A DNA stretch of 64,000 bases from Actinomycetes bacterium (GTDB taxonomy: Bacteria; Actinomycetota; Actinomycetes; Streptosporangiales; Streptosporangiaceae): assembly GCA_021793235.1 (NCBI GenBank), contig JAJYTD010000003.1, positions 1 through 64,000 of the forward strand, written 5' to 3'. Within the stretch, counting starts at the first letter, position 1; each line of letters starts with the position of its first letter. Below, piece after piece: positions 47,445 through 55,828 of this stretch. Position numbers and translations under genes: made by a program. Under the pieces are notes generated by a model that was given only the letters and a program-made list of their open reading frames with translations, did not search any database and was not told the DNA's origin.

Positions 47445-48449
47445 GTGAGCGGTGCTGTCCCGAGCAGTTTCCTGGCGCTGCCGAGTATCGACGAAACCCT
47501 CGCCCGGGAGGTCCAGGAAGGACTGGAGCAGGTCGAGAAGGTCCTTCGGGAGACGGTCACGGCGAGCGACCCGATGCTGACCGAGGCGGCCACTCATCTG
47601 CTGTCGGCCGGAGGCAAACGGTTCCGTGCCACGCTCGTGCTGCTCGCCGCGCACTTCGGTGATCCGACCGCCCCCGAACTGATCCGCGCGGCCGCGGTCA
47701 TCGAACTCACCCACGTGGCCACTCTCTACCACGATGACGTAATGGACGAGGCCGAACTGCGGCGCGGCGAGCTCAGCGCCAACCAGCGCTGGGGCAACAG
47801 CATCGCCATCCTCACCGGCGACTACGTCTTCGCGCGGGCCTCGGAGATGCTTGCCGACCTCGGCACCGACGCCGTCCGAATGCAGGCCAGGACGTTCGGC
47901 CGACTGGTCCAGGGGCAGATCCTGGAGACCTCCGGGCCGCGCGGGGGCACCGACCCGATCTCGCACTACCTGCAGGTGATCGCGGACAAGACCGCCTCCC
48001 TGATCGCCTCAGCGGCCGAGTTCGGGGCGATGTTCGGCAGGGCCGAACCAGAGGTGGTCGACACCATCACCCGTGCCTGCGACGCGCTCGGCATGGCGTT
48101 CCAGCTGTCCGACGACATTCTCGACGTCGCAAGCGAAACCTCCGACTCCGGCAAGGTCCCAGGCACCGACCTGCGCGAAGGCGTGTTGACCCTGCCCATG
48201 TTCTACGCCCAGCGCAGCACCGACCCCGAGGACGCGCGCCTGCGCGAGCTCCTGGGGCGCCCGCTGGACGACGCGGAGACCGACGAGGCGCTGCGGCTGC
48301 TGCGCGCCCACCCCGCACTCAAGGAAGCCCGAACGTCTCTGCAGGCGTGGGCGGACAAGGCGCGGGCGGAACTCGCCACCCTGCCCCAGGGGGCGCCCCG
48401 GTCGGCGTTCGAGGCGATCTGCGACTACGTGGTGGAGCGCTCGGGCTGA
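47445..48449 (+). CDS. Long-chain polyprenyl diphosphate synthase (probable menaquinone side chain)
   Basis: A 334-residue trans-prenyltransferase. GGKRFRATLVLLAAHFG is the conserved Gly-Gly-Lys-Arg-Phe-Arg block; the first Asp-rich motif is LYHDDVMDEAELRRG near residue 97, the second QLSDDILDVASE near 223. Small residues before the first motif fit a long-chain (C35-C50) product. Menaquinone side-chain synthesis is inferred from the position after nuo and near menG/menJ. GTG 47445 has GGAG seven bases upstream; GTG 47430 lacks a ribosome site. Confidence 0.9.
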   Translation: MSGAVPSSFLALPSIDETLAREVQEGLEQVEKVLRETVTASDPMLTEAATHLLSAGGKRFRATLVLLAAHFGDPTAPELIRAAAVIELTHVATLYHDDVMDEAELRRGELSANQRWGNSIAILTGDYVFARASEMLADLGTDAVRMQARTFGRLVQGQILETSGPRGGTDPISHYLQVIADKTASLIASAAEFGAMFGRAEPEVVDTITRACDALGMAFQLSDDILDVASETSDSGKVPGTDLREGVLTLPMFYAQRSTDPEDARLRELLGRPLDDAETDEALRLLRAHPALKEARTSLQAWADKARAELATLPQGAPRSAFEAICDYVVERSG

Positions 48450-48674
48450 CACCCACTGCTGTGCTGACCGCACCTTCCGCTCCGCATGGAGACGGCTCCC
48501 TTTCCGCGGGCCGCTTGGTAAGCAGGTGGTCTGTTCTCGATAAATGCGCGGGCAAGTGTCGCATACCGCTGGAATGCCGTGGGAATCCGCACAGTGGCGG
48601 CAGGCCGCTGCCGCGCGATGCCGCGCTGCGCAGCCGCCGCCCGAGAACAGGGGGACAGGGAAGGGGGAAATACC

Positions 48675-49142
48675 GTGGCAGCGCAGATGGGACCACGACG
48701 GCTGATCGGGCTCCGGTTACTGGACCAGGACGGCAACAACATCGGCAAGATCGGTCAGGTCTTCTTGGACGACCAGACCGACGCCGCCAAATGGGTGACG
48801 GTACGTACCGGGTTGCTGGGCACCAGCGAGAATCTCGTCCCGCTCCAGGGGGCCTACGCGGTCGACGGGGATCTGCAGGTGCCCTACAGGAAGGAAACGG
48901 TCAGGGGCGCACCGAGCTTCGAGAGTGACCAGCACATCTCGGCAGAAGAGGAGGACCGCGTCTACCGGCACTACGGCCTGGACGTGCCCGGCCCACGTGA
49001 GGAGCAGCGGCCGCGGGGCAAGCACGCGCGGCCCACGGGCCAGTCAGACCAGCCGGACCTGGCCCGGCCCCGTGAGGAGCCGCTGACGTACCGGCACGGC
49101 AGCGCCAGCGCGGACTACGACGGCCTGCCGCCAGCTTCCTGA
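48675..49142 (+). CDS. PRC-barrel domain protein
   Basis: A 155-residue protein whose first 85 residues are a PRC barrel: RLIGLRLLDQDGNNIGKIGQ, then VFLDDQTDAAKWVTVRTGLLG and VPLQGAYAVDGDLQVPY. The C-terminal part is charged with HISAEEEDRVYRHYGLDV, a segment often following PRC barrels in actinobacterial stress proteins, and a disordered end. Role unknown. GTG 48675 follows AAGGGGGAA; earlier codons look non-coding. Its last 28 bases overlap the converging rarD gene. Confidence 0.8.
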   Translation: MAAQMGPRRLIGLRLLDQDGNNIGKIGQVFLDDQTDAAKWVTVRTGLLGTSENLVPLQGAYAVDGDLQVPYRKETVRGAPSFESDQHISAEEEDRVYRHYGLDVPGPREEQRPRGKHARPTGQSDQPDLARPREEPLTYRHGSASADYDGLPPAS

Positions 49143-50062
49143 ATAGCGCGGGGCCGCTTCCGATCGGGGGCGGTCCCGCCGTTTCCAGGGGTGCGGCTGC
49201 TGCGCACCATATCGACGGCGAACACCGCCAGGGCCACCCACACGATGGCGAACCCGGCCCAGCGGCTGGGCGGCAGCTCCTCGGCGAAGACCAGCCAGGC
49301 GAACAGGAACTGCATGACAGGCACGGCGAACTGCAGCAGTCCGATCATGCTCAGCGGGACCCGGTGGGCGGCTGCCCCGAAGCACAGCAGAGGCAGTGCG
49401 GTGACCACGCCGGTGCCCACGAGCAGCAGGCTGTGCGCGGTCGACACCTGGGTGAACGTGCCGTTCCCCGTCGCCTGCAGGTAGACGACGTAGCCGAAGG
49501 CGGGCAGGAACAGCAGCAGTGTCTCGATGGTCAGGCTCTCCAGGCCGTCAAGGCGGGAGAACTTCTTCAGCACGCCGTAGACGGTGAAGGTGAACGCTAT
49601 GCCCAGCGACAACCACGGGGGAGCTCCGTAGGCGTAGGTGAGGACCACCACGGCCAGCGCGCCGAGTGCCACCGCGGCCCATTGGGCGCGGCGCAGCTTC
49701 TCAGCGAAGATGAACACTCCGAGCGTGACGCTGACCAAAGGGTTGATGAAGTACCCGAGGGCCGCCTGGGAGGCCTGGCCGGAGTTGATGGTGTAGATGA
49801 ACACTCCCCAGTTCACCGCGATCACCGCGGCGGCGCCGGCGAGGACGAGGAGCTGCCGGGGCGAGCGCAAGACGTCGAACAGCCACCGCCAGTGCCTGCG
49901 AGCCGCGAGGAGGGCCAGCACGACAAGCAGGGACCACATCATCCGGTGGGCGAGGATCTCCGTTGCCCCGGCAGAGGACAGAAGAGGCCAGTAGAGGGTC
50001 GTAAACCCCCACATGAGGTAGGCGCTCGCCCCGAAGAGAAGGCCGCGGTTGTAGTCGGACAC
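49115..50062 (-). CDS. rarD: RarD-type EamA-family transporter
   Basis: A 315-residue ten-helix drug/metabolite exporter. It starts with RGLLFGASAYLMWGFTTLYW, and EILAHRMMWSLLVVLALLA, INWGVFIYTINSGQ and ALGYFINPLVSVTLGV match RarD, named for chloramphenicol sensitivity in E. coli; the true substrate is unknown. The C-terminal 20 residues are basic and overlap the PRC-barrel gene on the other strand. ATG-type start at 50062; single gene. Confidence 0.9.
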   Translation of the reverse strand: MSDYNRGLLFGASAYLMWGFTTLYWPLLSSAGATEILAHRMMWSLLVVLALLAARRHWRWLFDVLRSPRQLLVLAGAAAVIAVNWGVFIYTINSGQASQAALGYFINPLVSVTLGVFIFAEKLRRAQWAAVALGALAVVVLTYAYGAPPWLSLGIAFTFTVYGVLKKFSRLDGLESLTIETLLLFLPAFGYVVYLQATGNGTFTQVSTAHSLLLVGTGVVTALPLLCFGAAAHRVPLSMIGLLQFAVPVMQFLFAWLVFAEELPPSRWAGFAIVWVALAVFAVDMVRSSRTPGNGGTAPDRKRPRAIQEAGGRPS

Positions 50063-50303
50063 ATGGCTTAGATTAAACGAGGAATCATCCTATGAATACT
50101 TAGTAATGCTTAAGGCCCGGTGAAGCGGGGAGCAACCGGTGCGGTCTCTTCTGCCGGTATGCGGCGTCAGCTCTCCTCTTGGCGGGCGGGGCCGGGGCAC
50201 CTCCCTGATGTGCAGCCGGCTACACCCCGGGATCCAGCCGCAGACCGCGGATACCCGCGGTGCGTTCCACCCCGTCTTTTGCATCGCCGACTACTCTGGA
50301 AGC

Positions 50304-50969
50304 ATGTTCGGGCAGAAGTTGACAATGGTCGATCCGGCCCGGGCGCTGCCCGGCCGTGACACTCCGATCCCGGTACCGCCCCACCACGAGGTCCTCGGCA
50401 CGCCGCTCGCTCCGCCCTACCCTGAGGGCAGCGAGGTCGCCGACTTCGGTATGGGCTGCTTCTGGGGTGTTGAGCGGACGTTCTGGCGGATCGGCGCGGA
50501 GAACGGCATCGTCACGACGGCGGCCGGCTATGCCGGGGGCTACACGCCCAACCCCACCTACGAAGAGGTCTGCTCCGGCCTGACCGGACACACCGAAGCG
50601 GTCCGGGTCGTCTTCGACCCCCGCAAGATCTCCTATACCGATCTGCTCAAGGTGTTCTGGGAGGGCCACGACCCCACGCAGGGCATGCGCCAGGGCAACG
50701 ACATCGGCACCCAGTACCGCTCGGCCGTCTTTTACCACAGCGAAGCTCAGCAGGCCGCGGCCGAGGCCACTCGCGACGCCTTCCAACCCGTCCTCACCGC
50801 GTCCGGTTACGGCTCCATCACCACCGAGATCGCCGCCGCCGGACCCTTCTACTTCGCCGAGGACTACCACCAGCAGTACCTCGCCGACACCAAGAATCCC
50901 AACGGCTACTGCGGGGTGGGCGGTACCGGCGTCTCCTGCCCCGTCGGGGTGGCCCGGACCGGCGATTGA
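50304..50969 (+). CDS. msrA: Peptide methionine-S-sulfoxide reductase A
   Basis: A 221-residue MsrA. The catalytic Cys is in [13 protein letters not shown] near residue 52; [39 protein letters not shown] and [20 protein letters not shown] complete the family blocks; two C-terminal Cys ([14 protein letters not shown]) probably resolve the sulfenic acid. It repairs oxidised methionine. ATG 50304 was chosen since upstream codons are not conserved. The Uma2 gene converges 18 nt after the stop, with the palindrome CGGCGGCCGCCG in the gap. Confidence 0.95.
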   Translation: MFGQKLTMVDPARALPGRDTPIPVPPHHEVLGTPLAPPYPEGSEVADFGMGCFWGVERTFWRIGAENGIVTTAAGYAGGYTPNPTYEEVCSGLTGHTEAVRVVFDPRKISYTDLLKVFWEGHDPTQGMRQGNDIGTQYRSAVFYHSEAQQAAAEATRDAFQPVLTASGYGSITTEIAAAGPFYFAEDYHQQYLADTKNPNGYCGVGGTGVSCPVGVARTGD

Positions 50970-50987
50970 CGGCGGCCGCCGCAGGGC

Positions 50988-51587
50988 TCAGTCGCCGCCG
51001 ATGTGCTTCCTCCAGGGGCCGTCGGCGGTGAGCCAGTGGGGGACTAACTTGATCGGGAACGGGAGGTCGGTCTCGAAGGCGTCTTCCCCGAGGACCTGGG
51101 CGACCTCCTGGTATGCACTGTCCTTGAGGCGGAGTTCGATGATCCCGGGCTTGTCCGATGAGGGGCTGATGATCCAGTAGGAGTCGATGCCGAACTCGGC
51201 GTACTCGCGCTTTTTGGTGTGGTGGTCCCGGATGACGCTCTCGGGGGAGACGACCTCGATGGCCAGCAGCGGTGGCCGGGTGAGGTAGGGCCGCTCAAAG
51301 TCATCTGCACGGATGACGACCAAGTCGGGGATGCGGTGGTGGGTCCGCTCGGCGTTGAAGTTGATCCCCGGGCCGGTCAGCACCATGAGCTCGTCCGGAG
51401 CGGCATTACCGAGGTGGATGGTCAGCCGTGTTTCGATGAGGGTGTGCAGGGACACCGGTGCGGGGGACACGTCAAGCCGCCCGTCGACCAGTTCGTAGCG
51501 CCTGCCGTCGTCGGGTGTGTCGGCCAGGTCGTCGACGGTCAGCGGTTGCGGGTGCGGTTCCGTCTTCCCGATGGTCATGACAGCCAT
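50988..51587 (-). CDS. Uma2-family (DUF820) PD-(D/E)XK nuclease-like protein, copy 1
   Basis: A 199-residue Uma2-fold protein. Catalytic-type residues are Asp in HHRIPDLVVIRADD, Glu in PPLLAIEVVSPES and Lys in DHHTKKREYAEFGIDSYWII. The N-terminus TVDDLADTPDDGRRYELVDG and RLDVSPAPVSLH are typical. Uma2 proteins have a restriction-endonuclease core but no established role. ATG 51587 has AAGGAGG upstream. A copy about 80 percent identical by eye lies 1,981 bases to the right (52969-53562). Confidence 0.85.
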   Translation of the reverse strand: MAVMTIGKTEPHPQPLTVDDLADTPDDGRRYELVDGRLDVSPAPVSLHTLIETRLTIHLGNAAPDELMVLTGPGINFNAERTHHRIPDLVVIRADDFERPYLTRPPLLAIEVVSPESVIRDHHTKKREYAEFGIDSYWIISPSSDKPGIIELRLKDSAYQEVAQVLGEDAFETDLPFPIKLVPHWLTADGPWRKHIGGD

Positions 51588-51664
51588 ACTGCCTCCTTGG
51601 ATGCATGGATACCAATATCGGGAGTGGGTGTTCGGTTACGGGCGAGTACGGGAGAATCCGTCCG
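50989..51664. repeat. Direct repeat with Uma2 gene, copy 1
   Basis: A segment of about 675 bases covering the Uma2 gene and about 77 bases of its upstream region. It aligns to 52970-53637 in the same orientation; the upstream parts share GTGTTCGGTTACGG and GGGAGAATCC. Confidence 0.85.
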
Positions 51665-51721
51665 CGACGCACGGCTCAGTGGAGAACAGCCGTATTCGTT
51701 CACCTGGGGAGTGCCGTTCTC

Positions 51722-52498
51722 TCAGGCACCTGGTCCGCTTCTTCTCGTGCCGCGCTGCCGCTTGAGGCGATCAGGAGCGGTTGACTTCTGTGTGGCCTGG
51801 CGCCTACGCGGCCCTTGCCGGCCGCCGCGGAGCCCGACCGGATTGTCCAGGGATATCGATTCACGCCCCGAAGCTGTCACTCCGAAGTCTCCTCGCAGGT
51901 CCTCGATCTTGTCGAAGAAGTCCTCCTCTGAGGAGACATAGCGGTTATTTTTGCGCTGCTCGGGGGGAAGGCTGCCGGAGTGCTGTGTCCCTTCCGCTGA
52001 AGGGGCCCAGATCCGGATTCCTTCACCGTTGAGGAAAGTAGGCAATTCGAACGGGACCAGTGCCCGCATGATCTCCTCGGGCCCCAGTTCTCCCCGGCGT
52101 AGTAGTTGACCCCTGAGCGCGGTGTTGGCTCTCCGGAGCCGTTCGGTGCTGAGCATACGGGCGGCATCGCGTGCCGCCTGTCCGCGGTCGATTACGTCCT
52201 CGGGGAATTGCCGCTGGATAGCGTCGAGAAAGGCATGGTCGTGCCGGGGGTGAACCTCACGGATGGTGGAGAGAAAGCGCGCGTGGGTGTGCTCGGCCAC
52301 GCCCCTGCGAGAGAGCAGATCGATCTCGCCCACGTAGCCGGCCATCGCGGTAACTGCAAAGACCTGGGGCTCGGCCTCCATAACGAATTGAGCTCCGCCA
52401 AGGAGTCGATATCCTGTTGCCCTGTCCCGCCGAGCCCTGCCGTCAAGACTCAACCAGAGGTGTTCCGGGGCGGCTCCGAAGCAGATAGCCGTGGTCAT
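51722..52498 (-). CDS. Orphan protein of unknown function
   Basis: A 258-residue protein with no recognised domain. The N-terminal part, TTAICFGAAPEHLWLSLDGR, and AGYVGEIDLLSRRGVAEHTH look globular; the middle is helical (ARDAARMLSTERLRRANTAL); EEDFFDKIEDLRGDF follows, and the last 60 residues are very basic and disordered, as in nucleic-acid-binding tails. ATG 52498 is the likely start (58 earlier codons are not protein-like and would leave only the divergent promoter region). It lies between two Uma2 copies and diverges from the 77-codon ORF. Confidence 0.6.
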   Translation of the reverse strand: MTTAICFGAAPEHLWLSLDGRARRDRATGYRLLGGAQFVMEAEPQVFAVTAMAGYVGEIDLLSRRGVAEHTHARFLSTIREVHPRHDHAFLDAIQRQFPEDVIDRGQAARDAARMLSTERLRRANTALRGQLLRRGELGPEEIMRALVPFELPTFLNGEGIRIWAPSAEGTQHSGSLPPEQRKNNRYVSSEEDFFDKIEDLRGDFGVTASGRESISLDNPVGLRGGRQGPRRRQATQKSTAPDRLKRQRGTRRSGPGA

Positions 52499-52611
52499 AT
52501 GGCTCGCCTCGTGCTCGGCTCGCTGATGGTCCCGCGGCATTCTCCTGGATACTCCAGTCCGTCGCATCGCGGATTCGTGGGAACGCCGAACCGCAATCCT
52601 AGGATAGAGAC

Positions 52612-52845
52612 ATGGGCCATGAGGAGAGCACTCCGGAACCGTCGATGCCGGACACCGCAGGTGGTACACCACGGCCGGTCTCGAAGAAACGCAGACTACG
52701 GGTCAACTTCGCGACGCCGGAGCACGACGTCAGTGCTTCGGAGGTCGGTGACCTTGGTGAGGACTCCATGCGCGGAGACGGCCAGCGGCGCCATGAGGCC
52801 GCCGACGAGTTCTCAGCCATGACCAGGGAACCAGATTTCGACTGA
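52612..52845 (+). CDS. Small hydrophilic protein, unknown
   Basis: A 77-residue acidic, probably disordered protein (PDTAGGTPRPVSKKRRLRVN, then EVGDLGEDSMRGDGQRRHEA). Third-position GC is raised but less than in neighbours, and AGGATAGAG precedes ATG 52612, so it may be real. No family recognised. It is divergent from the orphan gene at 51722-52498 and lies inside the Uma2 direct repeat. Confidence 0.45.
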   Translation: MGHEESTPEPSMPDTAGGTPRPVSKKRRLRVNFATPEHDVSASEVGDLGEDSMRGDGQRRHEAADEFSAMTREPDFD

Positions 52846-52968
52846 CATGGTGCTCGCGGTCCTCCCGTGTGGGGAGACCCACGCGTTGGGTGAGCGGTCG
52901 GTCCCCGCATGATACGCAGGCCGTGCTAGCAAAGCCGTGGTGGAGCGGCTCAGTGGGGATGCGCTGCT

Positions 52969-53562
52969 TCAGTCGCCGCCGATGTGCTTCTTCCAGGGGC
53001 CGTCGGCGGTGAGCCAGTGGGGGACCAGCTTGATCGGGAACGGGAGGTCGGTCTCGAAGACCTCTTCCCCGAAGACCTGGGTGACCTCCCGGTAGTCGCC
53101 GTTTTCCAGGTGGAGTTCGATGAGTCCGGGCTTATCCGGTGCAGGGCTGATGATCCAGTAGGACATGATGCCGAACTCGGCGTACTCGTGTCTCTTGGTG
53201 TGGTTGTCCCGGATGACGCTTTCGGGGGAGACGATCTCGATGGCCAGCAGCGGGGGCCGGGTGAGGTAGGGGCTCTCCGCGTCGGTGGTCCGGATGACCG
53301 CGAGATCGGGGATGCGGTGGTGGGTCCGCTCGGCGTTGAAGTTGATCCCCGGGCCGGTCAGGACGATGAATTCATCGGGTGCGAGCCCGGTCAGGTGGAA
53401 GGTGAGCCGGGATTCGATGAGGGTGTGCAGGAAGACTGGTGCGGGGGACACGTCAAGCCGCCCGTCGACCAGTTCGTAGCGCCTGCCGTCGTCGGGTGTG
53501 TTGGCCAGGTCGTCGACGGTCAGCGGGTGCGGTTCCGTCTTCCCGATGGTCATGACAGCCAT
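52969..53562 (-). CDS. Uma2-family (DUF820) PD-(D/E)XK nuclease-like protein, copy 2
   Basis: A 197-residue paralogue of the protein at 50988-51587. The same catalytic pattern is kept: HHRIPDLAVIRTTD, PPLLAIEIVSPES and DNHTKRHEYAEFGIMSYWII. It lacks two residues near the N-terminus (PHPLTV against PHPQPLTV) and differs mostly in the middle and around EFIVLTGP. Both copies keep an open frame and active-site residues, so both seem functional. ATG 53562 has AAGGAGG upstream; the frame extends to 53634 but only through the duplicated upstream region. Confidence 0.85.
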   Translation of the reverse strand: MAVMTIGKTEPHPLTVDDLANTPDDGRRYELVDGRLDVSPAPVFLHTLIESRLTFHLTGLAPDEFIVLTGPGINFNAERTHHRIPDLAVIRTTDAESPYLTRPPLLAIEIVSPESVIRDNHTKRHEYAEFGIMSYWIISPAPDKPGLIELHLENGDYREVTQVFGEEVFETDLPFPIKLVPHWLTADGPWKKHIGGD

Positions 53563-53637
53563 ACTGCCTCCTTGATGCATGGACACCAGTATCCGGGCGG
53601 GTGTTCGGTTACGGACGGGTACGGGAGAATCCATCCG
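52970..53637. repeat. Direct repeat with Uma2 gene, copy 2
   Basis: Partner of the segment 50989-51664, same orientation, offset 1,981 bases at the left edge. No inverted ends, transposase or target-site duplication is visible. Confidence 0.85.
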
Positions 53638-53755
53638 AGGTAATCCCGGGCGCGGTGGGACCGCTGCGAACCGGGGGCGCCGAGGAAAACCTCCGGAGCT
53701 CTTCGGGCGTCATATGGTGACACGTCCACCGGGACAGCCAGAACCAGGAGAGCGC

Positions 53756-55198
53756 GTGCGCACACCATCGCCGACCACCCCAATGGCCCTTGCCACGGTT
53801 GTGGCGACAGCGCTGGCAACAGGATGCGGCCCGGCATCCGGCAACGCCCCCGCCCCCGAACCGCCGACGCCGCGGCCGGTCGACGCCGGTGAGAAGGACG
53901 ACTTCAACGGCGACGGATTCGACGACCTCGTCATCACCGTGCCCGGCGCCGAGGTGGGCGGTCGCGTCGGTGCCGGATACATCGCCGTCGTCTACGGGGC
54001 ACAGGACGGCTTGGACACGGGAGACCCCCAGGTGGTCAGTGAGGAGGCGGACTGGGTCCCCGGTGAACCGGGTGAGCTGAGCAACTTCGGATCCGGGGCG
54101 GTCACCGGCGACTTCGACGGCGACGGGTTCGCCGACCTCGCCATCGGACGCAGGACCGAGGAGAGCACCGCCACCGAGGCGGTCCTGTTGTGGGGCGGAG
54201 AGGCCGGCCTGGGGGAGGCGGCCTCCGTCGTGGACCGGTCGAAAGACCTCGGCATGCCTACCGCAGGCGGCGACTTCAACGGCGACGGCCACCAGGACCT
54301 GCTCACCTTCTTCGGCGACGGCCTGCGGCTGCTCTACGGCCCGTTCTCCCGTGACGGCGGCGCCGCGGACACCGCCTCCGAGGCACTCCCCAACGCTGGG
54401 GAGAGCTTCTCCTTCATCACCGGTGACGTGACCGGTGACGGCGCCACCGACGTGTTCGGGTTCGAGTCGTTCGAAGAGATGGCCTACCCCACCCGGTTCT
54501 GGCGCGGAACCGGGTCGGGGCTGCAGGAGGCCTCCGCCGACCTGCCCAACGCCGACGAGGGGGTGGTCGCCGACGTCGACGGTGACGGCTACGGCGACCT
54601 CGTCCTGCGGCTCCTCGGCATGTCCGTTGAGGATCCCCCCCACGTGCCGAGCACGATCATGGTCGTCCACGGGGGCGAGGACGGTCCCAGCACCGACCGG
54701 CGGCCGACCCTCACCCTTGACAGCGAGGGAGTCCCCGGAGAGGAGGCCGATGGTGACCAGTTCGGGTTCGAACTCACCGCGGGCGACGTCGACAGCGACG
54801 GTTACGCCGATGTCGCGGCGGGGGTGAACACCCCCGACGGCCGCGCGCTCGTCCTGCTCAAGGGCGGACAGGCAGGCCTGACCGGCGCGGAGGCGCAGCG
54901 CTACGGGCGGTCCGAGTCCGACGCCCCCGTACCGGAGAACCCCGATGCCGGAAACGGCTTGGATTTCGGGTCGCCCTGGACCCGGCTGCGCACGCTCGAC
55001 GCGAACGGGGACGGGGCGGCCGACATCGCGGTCGGCGGCCCCCAGATAGACAGCGCAGGAGTCAACGGCCTTCTCGGGCCCGTCTGGGCATTCAGCGGAG
55101 CGGAGGCAGGGTTGACCGGTATGACTGCCTTCACCCTCGCCTTCATCGGCGCCCCGAGCGGGCCGAAGTTCGGTAACGGACAGTCGTTCGCCGATTGA
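53756..55198 (+). CDS. FG-GAP repeat lipoprotein (seven-repeat beta-propeller)
   Basis: A 480-residue lipoprotein with signal sequence ending in lipobox LATGC. Seven Asp-rich calcium-loop repeats are seen in order: DDFNGDGFDDL, GDFDGDGFADL, GDFNGDGHQDL, GDVTGDGATDV, ADVDGDGYGDL, GDVDSDGYADV and LDANGDGAADI. This spacing fits a seven-bladed integrin alpha-type propeller on the outside of the cell; the ligand is unknown. GTG 53756 has AGGAG five bases upstream and gives a sound signal peptide; the frame runs back to 53579 without lipoprotein character. Confidence 0.88.
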   Translation: MRTPSPTTPMALATVVATALATGCGPASGNAPAPEPPTPRPVDAGEKDDFNGDGFDDLVITVPGAEVGGRVGAGYIAVVYGAQDGLDTGDPQVVSEEADWVPGEPGELSNFGSGAVTGDFDGDGFADLAIGRRTEESTATEAVLLWGGEAGLGEAASVVDRSKDLGMPTAGGDFNGDGHQDLLTFFGDGLRLLYGPFSRDGGAADTASEALPNAGESFSFITGDVTGDGATDVFGFESFEEMAYPTRFWRGTGSGLQEASADLPNADEGVVADVDGDGYGDLVLRLLGMSVEDPPHVPSTIMVVHGGEDGPSTDRRPTLTLDSEGVPGEEADGDQFGFELTAGDVDSDGYADVAAGVNTPDGRALVLLKGGQAGLTGAEAQRYGRSESDAPVPENPDAGNGLDFGSPWTRLRTLDANGDGAADIAVGGPQIDSAGVNGLLGPVWAFSGAEAGLTGMTAFTLAFIGAPSGPKFGNGQSFAD

Positions 55199-55246
55199 CG
55201 GTCCGGCCGGTGGCCCGTGCCGCTGGAACGGCCCTGCTCCGAGGAC

Positions 55247-55284
55247 GGTGGGGCCCGCGTGCGGTACCGCACGCGGGCCCCACC
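55247..55284. terminator. 38-nt perfect palindrome between converging genes
   Basis: Positions 55247-55265 are exactly complementary to 55266-55284 (19 pairs, no mismatch or spacer; centre GCGGTACCGC). It lies midway between the converging FG-GAP gene and the Gln/Tyr-rich protein gene, the expected place for a bidirectional terminator. Confidence 0.8.
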
Positions 55285-55309
55285 ATGACAGAAGCGGCTT
55301 GACTGAGAG

Positions 55310-55828
55310 TCACCAGCCCTGCTGGCCGCCGTAGCCCGGGTACTGCTGGCCGTAGCCCGGCTGTTGCTGCTGCCCGTAGCCCGGGTACTGCTGCTGCCCG
55401 TATCCGGGGTACTGCTGCTGGTAACCCTGCCCGTACTGCTGCCCGGTCTGGTACTGGTAACCGGCATAGGGGTCCTGAGCGCCGGTCGGGTACTGCTGGT
55501 AGGCCTGCTGCTGGCCCGAATGGTCCTGGGGCTGCTGCTTGGCGCTGGAGCTCTCCTCCGTGCTCTTGCCGCCAGCGGGATCCGGGCGGAAGATGAACAG
55601 CCGCGACGCCGCCCCGTTACCGTTCTCGTTGGGGGTGATCTGGTCCAGCCGCCAACCGGCCTCTTCGATGCCTTCGAGGATGCGGGTGAGGCCGGGGCGA
55701 ACCTTGCTGGAGTCGTCGTCATAGCTGTTCACGTCCAGTTGGACGATGAACATCTTGCGCTTCTGCTGTGCAGCGACCTTGGCGTGCTCGACGACGGTGC
55801 TGTCCCTCACGACCTGCGTGACGCTCAT
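55310..55828 (-). CDS. Protein with prion-like Gln/Tyr/Gly/Pro-rich tail
   Basis: A 172-residue protein. Residues 1 to about 88 form a small alpha/beta domain (KRKMFIVQLDVNSYDDDSSK, RILEGIEEAGWRLDQITP, GAASRLFIFRPD) resembling DUF4177-like folds. Residues about 89-172 are low complexity, dominated by Gln, Tyr, Gly and Pro, with repeats of the type QQQYPGYGQ and no charged residues near the end. Such tails can drive self-association. ATG 55828; single gene, converging on the FG-GAP lipoprotein. No family name is certain. Confidence 0.75.
   Translation of the reverse strand: MSVTQVVRDSTVVEHAKVAAQQKRKMFIVQLDVNSYDDDSSKVRPGLTRILEGIEEAGWRLDQITPNENGNGAASRLFIFRPDPAGGKSTEESSSAKQQPQDHSGQQQAYQQYPTGAQDPYAGYQYQTGQQYGQGYQQQYPGYGQQQYPGYGQQQQPGYGQQYPGYGGQQGW

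Noticed and set aside
54900-55820. Low-complexity Ser/Thr/Arg-rich antisense and offset frames near the Gln/Tyr-rich gene
   Set aside because: They are frame-shifted readings of the CAG/TAC-type repeats; only the 55310-55828 minus-strand frame has a folded domain, a start and a stop in sensible places.
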